Shown: positions 62,037-64,000 of the stretch, in pieces
Position numbering within the stretch: position 1 is the first letter of the stretch
How the letters are laid out: every line of letters begins with the position of its first letter
Assembly (NCBI RefSeq): GCF_002930105.1
Contig: NZ_PJRN01000008.1
Coordinates: 62,001-126,000 of the forward strand
Length of the DNA stretch: 64,000 nucleotides
Direction: 5' to 3'
Origin: Billgrantia saliphila
GTDB taxonomy: Bacteria; Pseudomonadota; Gammaproteobacteria; Pseudomonadales; Halomonadaceae
Translations under genes and position numbers: made by a program
Notes under the pieces: generated by a model
The model's database searches: none
Seen by the model: the letters and a program-made list of their open reading frames with translations, nothing else
What the model was told of the DNA's origin: nothing

Positions 62037-63398
62037 ATGTCCACACCCAAGGTCGGTTTCGTGTCGCTGGGTTGCCCCAAAGCGCTGGTGGATTCCGAGC
62101 GTATCCTGACCCAGTTGCGTACCGAGGGCTACGAGATCGTGCCCAGCTACGACGACGCCGATGTGGTGGTGGTCAACACCTGCGGCTTCATCGACAGCGC
62201 CAAGGCCGAGTCGCTGGATGCCATCGGCGAAGCGATTGCCGAAAACGGCAAGGTGATCGTAACCGGTTGCATGGGCGTGGACGAAGGCGCGATTCGCGAC
62301 GTCCACCCCAGCGTGCTGGCCGTCACCGGCCCCCAGCAATACGAGCGCGTGGTCGGCGCGGTGCACGAGGCGGCCCCGCGCGACCACCGGCACGACCCGC
62401 ACATCGACCTGGTGCCGGCCCAGGGTGTCAAGCTGACGCCGCGCCACTATGCGTACCTGAAGATTTCCGAGGGCTGCAACCACAGCTGCAGCTTCTGCAT
62501 CATTCCCTCCATGCGCGGCAAGCTGGCCAGCCGCCCGGTAGGTGACGTACTGCGCGAAGCCGAAGGGCTGGCCAAGGCCGGCGTGAAGGAGCTACTGGTG
62601 ATCTCCCAGGACACCAGCGCCTATGGCGTGGATCTGCGCTACGCGCCCGGCGAGTGGCGCGGCCGCGAGGTGAGGACACGCCTCACCGAGCTGTGCGAGG
62701 CGCTCTCCGAACTCGGCATCCGCGTTCGCCTGCACTACGTGTACCCCTACCCCCACGTGGACGAGCTGATCCCGCTGATGGCGGCGGGCAAGATCCTGCC
62801 CTACCTGGACATCCCCTTCCAGCACGCCAGCCCCAAGGTGCTCAAGGCCATGAAGCGCCCCGCCTTCGAGGATCGGACGCTCGAGCGCATCAAGCGCTGG
62901 CGTGAAATATGCCCCGAGCTGACCATTCGCTCCACCTTCATCGTCGGTTTTCCCGGCGAGACCGAAGAGGATTTCCAGTACCTGCTCGACTGGCTGAGCG
63001 AGGCCCAGCTCGACCGCGTAGGCTGCTTCCAGTACTCGCCGGTGGAAGGCGCGCCAGCCAACGAACTGGGCCTGGAAACGGTGCCGGACGAGGTGAAGCA
63101 GGAGCGCTGGGAGCGCTTCATGGCCCACCAGCAGCAGATCTCCGCCACTCGCCTACAGGGCAAGATCGGCCGCGAGATCGAAGTTTTGGTGGATGAAGCC
63201 GACGAGGAGGGACCGATCGGCCGCAGCGAGGCCGATGCCCCCGAGATCGACGGCATGGTGTTCCTGGAGTCGGCACGCACGCTGCGCCCCGGCGACGTGG
63301 TTCGAGCCAGGGTGACGAACGCCGACGAGTACGACTTATGGGCGGAGGTGATCGAGGAGAGCCAGCCGGTGAAGTTCCTGGATTACTACTCGGCTTAG
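62037..63398 (+). CDS. rimO: Ribosomal protein S12 methylthiotransferase RimO
   Basis: 453 aa from ATG 62037, with AAGAGG 6 nt upstream; ATG 62004 adds an unconserved 11 residues. The N-terminal UPF0004 domain has [21 protein letters not shown] and TGCMG, three cysteines for one iron-sulfur cluster. The radical-SAM motif CNHSCSFC is near residue 150. The TRAM domain closes the protein ([20 protein letters not shown]). It methylthiolates Asp88 of S12. The body matches E. coli RimO closely throughout. Confidence 0.96.
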   Translation: MSTPKVGFVSLGCPKALVDSERILTQLRTEGYEIVPSYDDADVVVVNTCGFIDSAKAESLDAIGEAIAENGKVIVTGCMGVDEGAIRDVHPSVLAVTGPQQYERVVGAVHEAAPRDHRHDPHIDLVPAQGVKLTPRHYAYLKISEGCNHSCSFCIIPSMRGKLASRPVGDVLREAEGLAKAGVKELLVISQDTSAYGVDLRYAPGEWRGREVRTRLTELCEALSELGIRVRLHYVYPYPHVDELIPLMAAGKILPYLDIPFQHASPKVLKAMKRPAFEDRTLERIKRWREICPELTIRSTFIVGFPGETEEDFQYLLDWLSEAQLDRVGCFQYSPVEGAPANELGLETVPDEVKQERWERFMAHQQQISATRLQGKIGREIEVLVDEADEEGPIGRSEADAPEIDGMVFLESARTLRPGDVVRARVTNADEYDLWAEVIEESQPVKFLDYYSA

Positions 63399-63416
63399 AG
63401 AAGCAAGCCAGACATA

Positions 63417-63446
63417 AAAAACGCCACCCTAGGGTGGCGTTTTTCT
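63417..63446. terminator. Bidirectional terminator between rimO and rpsA
   Basis: A perfect 28-bp palindrome, AAAAACGCCACCCT / AGGGTGGCGTTTTT (63418-63445), gives a GC-rich stem flanked by A and T runs, so it can stop both converging transcripts. Confidence 0.92.
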
Positions 63447-63495
63447 TGGCTCGAAAGCCGGGTTCGAGCTCCGGCAAGCGGAGCTCGAAGGACGA

Positions 63496-64000
63496 TCAGT
63501 CCTGACCCATCTGCTGCTTGATCAGGTCGCCGATGGTGGTCGGGCCACCGGTCTCGACTTCCTGGTCGCGCAGCTTCTTCAGGTTCTGACGCGTGTCGTC
63601 CTGATCCTTGGCCTTGATCGACAGGCTGATCGCGCGGTTCTTGCGATCGACGCCGACGATGCGGGCCTCGACGGTGTCGCCTTCGGTCAGCACGTTGCGC
63701 GCGTCTTCGACGCGATCGGCGCTGATCTCGGACGCCTTGAGCACGGCGACGACGTCAGTGGCCAGCTCGACGTGAGCTTCCTTGGCATCGACCTCGACCA
63801 CACGACCGCTGACCACGGAGCCCTTGTCGTTGACGGACAGGTACTCGGCGACCGGGTCGGTATCGAGCTGCTTGATGCCCAGCGAAATGCGCTCGCGCTC
63901 CGGATCGATGGAAAGAATGACGGCTTCCGCCTCGTCACCCTTCTTGAAGCGACGCACGGCCTCTTCGCCCGGCTCGGACCAGGACAGGTCGGAGAGGTGA
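63496..64000 (-). CDS. rpsA: 30S ribosomal protein S1 (partial, C-terminal 168 codons)
   Basis: Last two S1 (OB-fold) repeats of ribosomal protein S1. AVRRFKKGDEAEAVILSIDP, ISLGIKQLDTDPVAEY and GSVVSGRVVEVDAKEAHVEL are the standard S1-domain motifs, followed by the S1 tail AKDQDDTRQNLKKL. The protein binds mRNA on the small subunit and delivers it to the ribosome. The 5' part lies beyond the window edge. It faces rimO across the bidirectional terminator. Confidence 0.95.
   Translation of the reverse strand, partial: HLSDLSWSEPGEEAVRRFKKGDEAEAVILSIDPERERISLGIKQLDTDPVAEYLSVNDKGSVVSGRVVEVDAKEAHVELATDVVAVLKASEISADRVEDARNVLTEGDTVEARIVGVDRKNRAISLSIKAKDQDDTRQNLKKLRDQEVETGGPTTIGDLIKQQMGQD

Noticed and set aside
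1..64000. CRISPR arrays, tRNA/rRNA genes, riboswitches, integrase or phage modules
   Set aside because: None was seen on reading both strands: no regularly spaced repeats, no cloverleaf-like tRNA ends noticed, no integrase or capsid genes.

Overview
The window is GC-rich, densely coded DNA from a gammaproteobacterium, most likely Halomonadaceae (Halomonas or a close relative). The inference rests on the order pilA-pilB-pilC-pilD-coaE-yacG-tus, an MvaT-type nucleoid protein, and RimO and S1 of gammaproteobacterial type. I saw no rRNA, tRNA, CRISPR array, intact insertion sequence or prophage.

Layout. (1) 1-7.7 kb is a sugar-acid catabolic locus. A leftward arm carries an SDR dehydrogenase, PdxA2, a DUF1537 kinase and a TRAP binding protein. 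A rightward arm carries an FAH-family hydrolase, an L-fuconate-type dehydratase and an FAD-linked 2-hydroxyacid dehydrogenase. A 16-bp motif is shared by the two regulatory regions. (2) 7.7-13.2 kb is accessory: a secreted CAP-domain protein, a possible 37-aa gene, a hipA-first HipA/HipB toxin-antitoxin pair with inverted half-sites around its promoter, a GSU2403-type nucleotidyltransferase behind its own inverted repeat, and a CNNM/CorC-type membrane protein. (3) 13.2-17.2 kb looks like LPS/core or surface-glycan genes (GT32, GT4, an InaA/WaaP-like kinase, GT2). (4) 17.2-41.4 kb is a long leftward extracellular-polysaccharide locus. In transcription order it holds an NAD-dependent epimerase, a beta-CASP metallo-hydrolase, Ugd, CysQ, WecB, WecC, an FkbM/glycosyltransferase fusion, a tandem glycosyltransferase, a heparinase II/III-like lyase, a membrane protein with a kinase-like tail, glycosyltransferases, a polyprenyl-phosphate sugar transferase, an O-antigen-ligase/polymerase-like protein and a ParB/Srx-like hypothetical. 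A 12-bp match to the RfaH-recruiting ops element lies in its leader. From about 26.3 to 33.6 kb the DNA becomes AT-rich in blocks that cut through genes, a sign of mosaic exchange.

(5) 41.4-45.4 kb holds regulators: a short MvaT-like protein lacking the DNA-binding half, an AraC-type regulator with a GyrI-like domain, full-length MvaT, and a Crp/Fnr-type regulator. (6) 45.5-54 kb is the type IV pilus locus: a large PilX-like minor pilin with a beta-helix-like body, PilA, PilB, PilC and PilD, followed by coaE, yacG and a Tus-like replication terminator protein whose stop codon abuts a MITE-like element. (7) 54.1-64 kb is housekeeping and stress: a DUF533/TerB-like protein, a DsbA-family isomerase, a divergent MFS/LysR pair, a Lon-like protease with a universal stress protein, an SRPBCC protein, RimO, and the 3' end of rpsA facing RimO across a bidirectional terminator.

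Functionally, uronate and aminouronate precursors made by Ugd, the epimerase, WecB and WecC would feed the glycosyltransferases. The sugar transferase would prime the lipid carrier and the Wzy/WaaL-type protein would polymerise or ligate the product. MvaT-type silencing and RfaH/ops antitermination are plausible controls of this AT-rich, mosaic locus.
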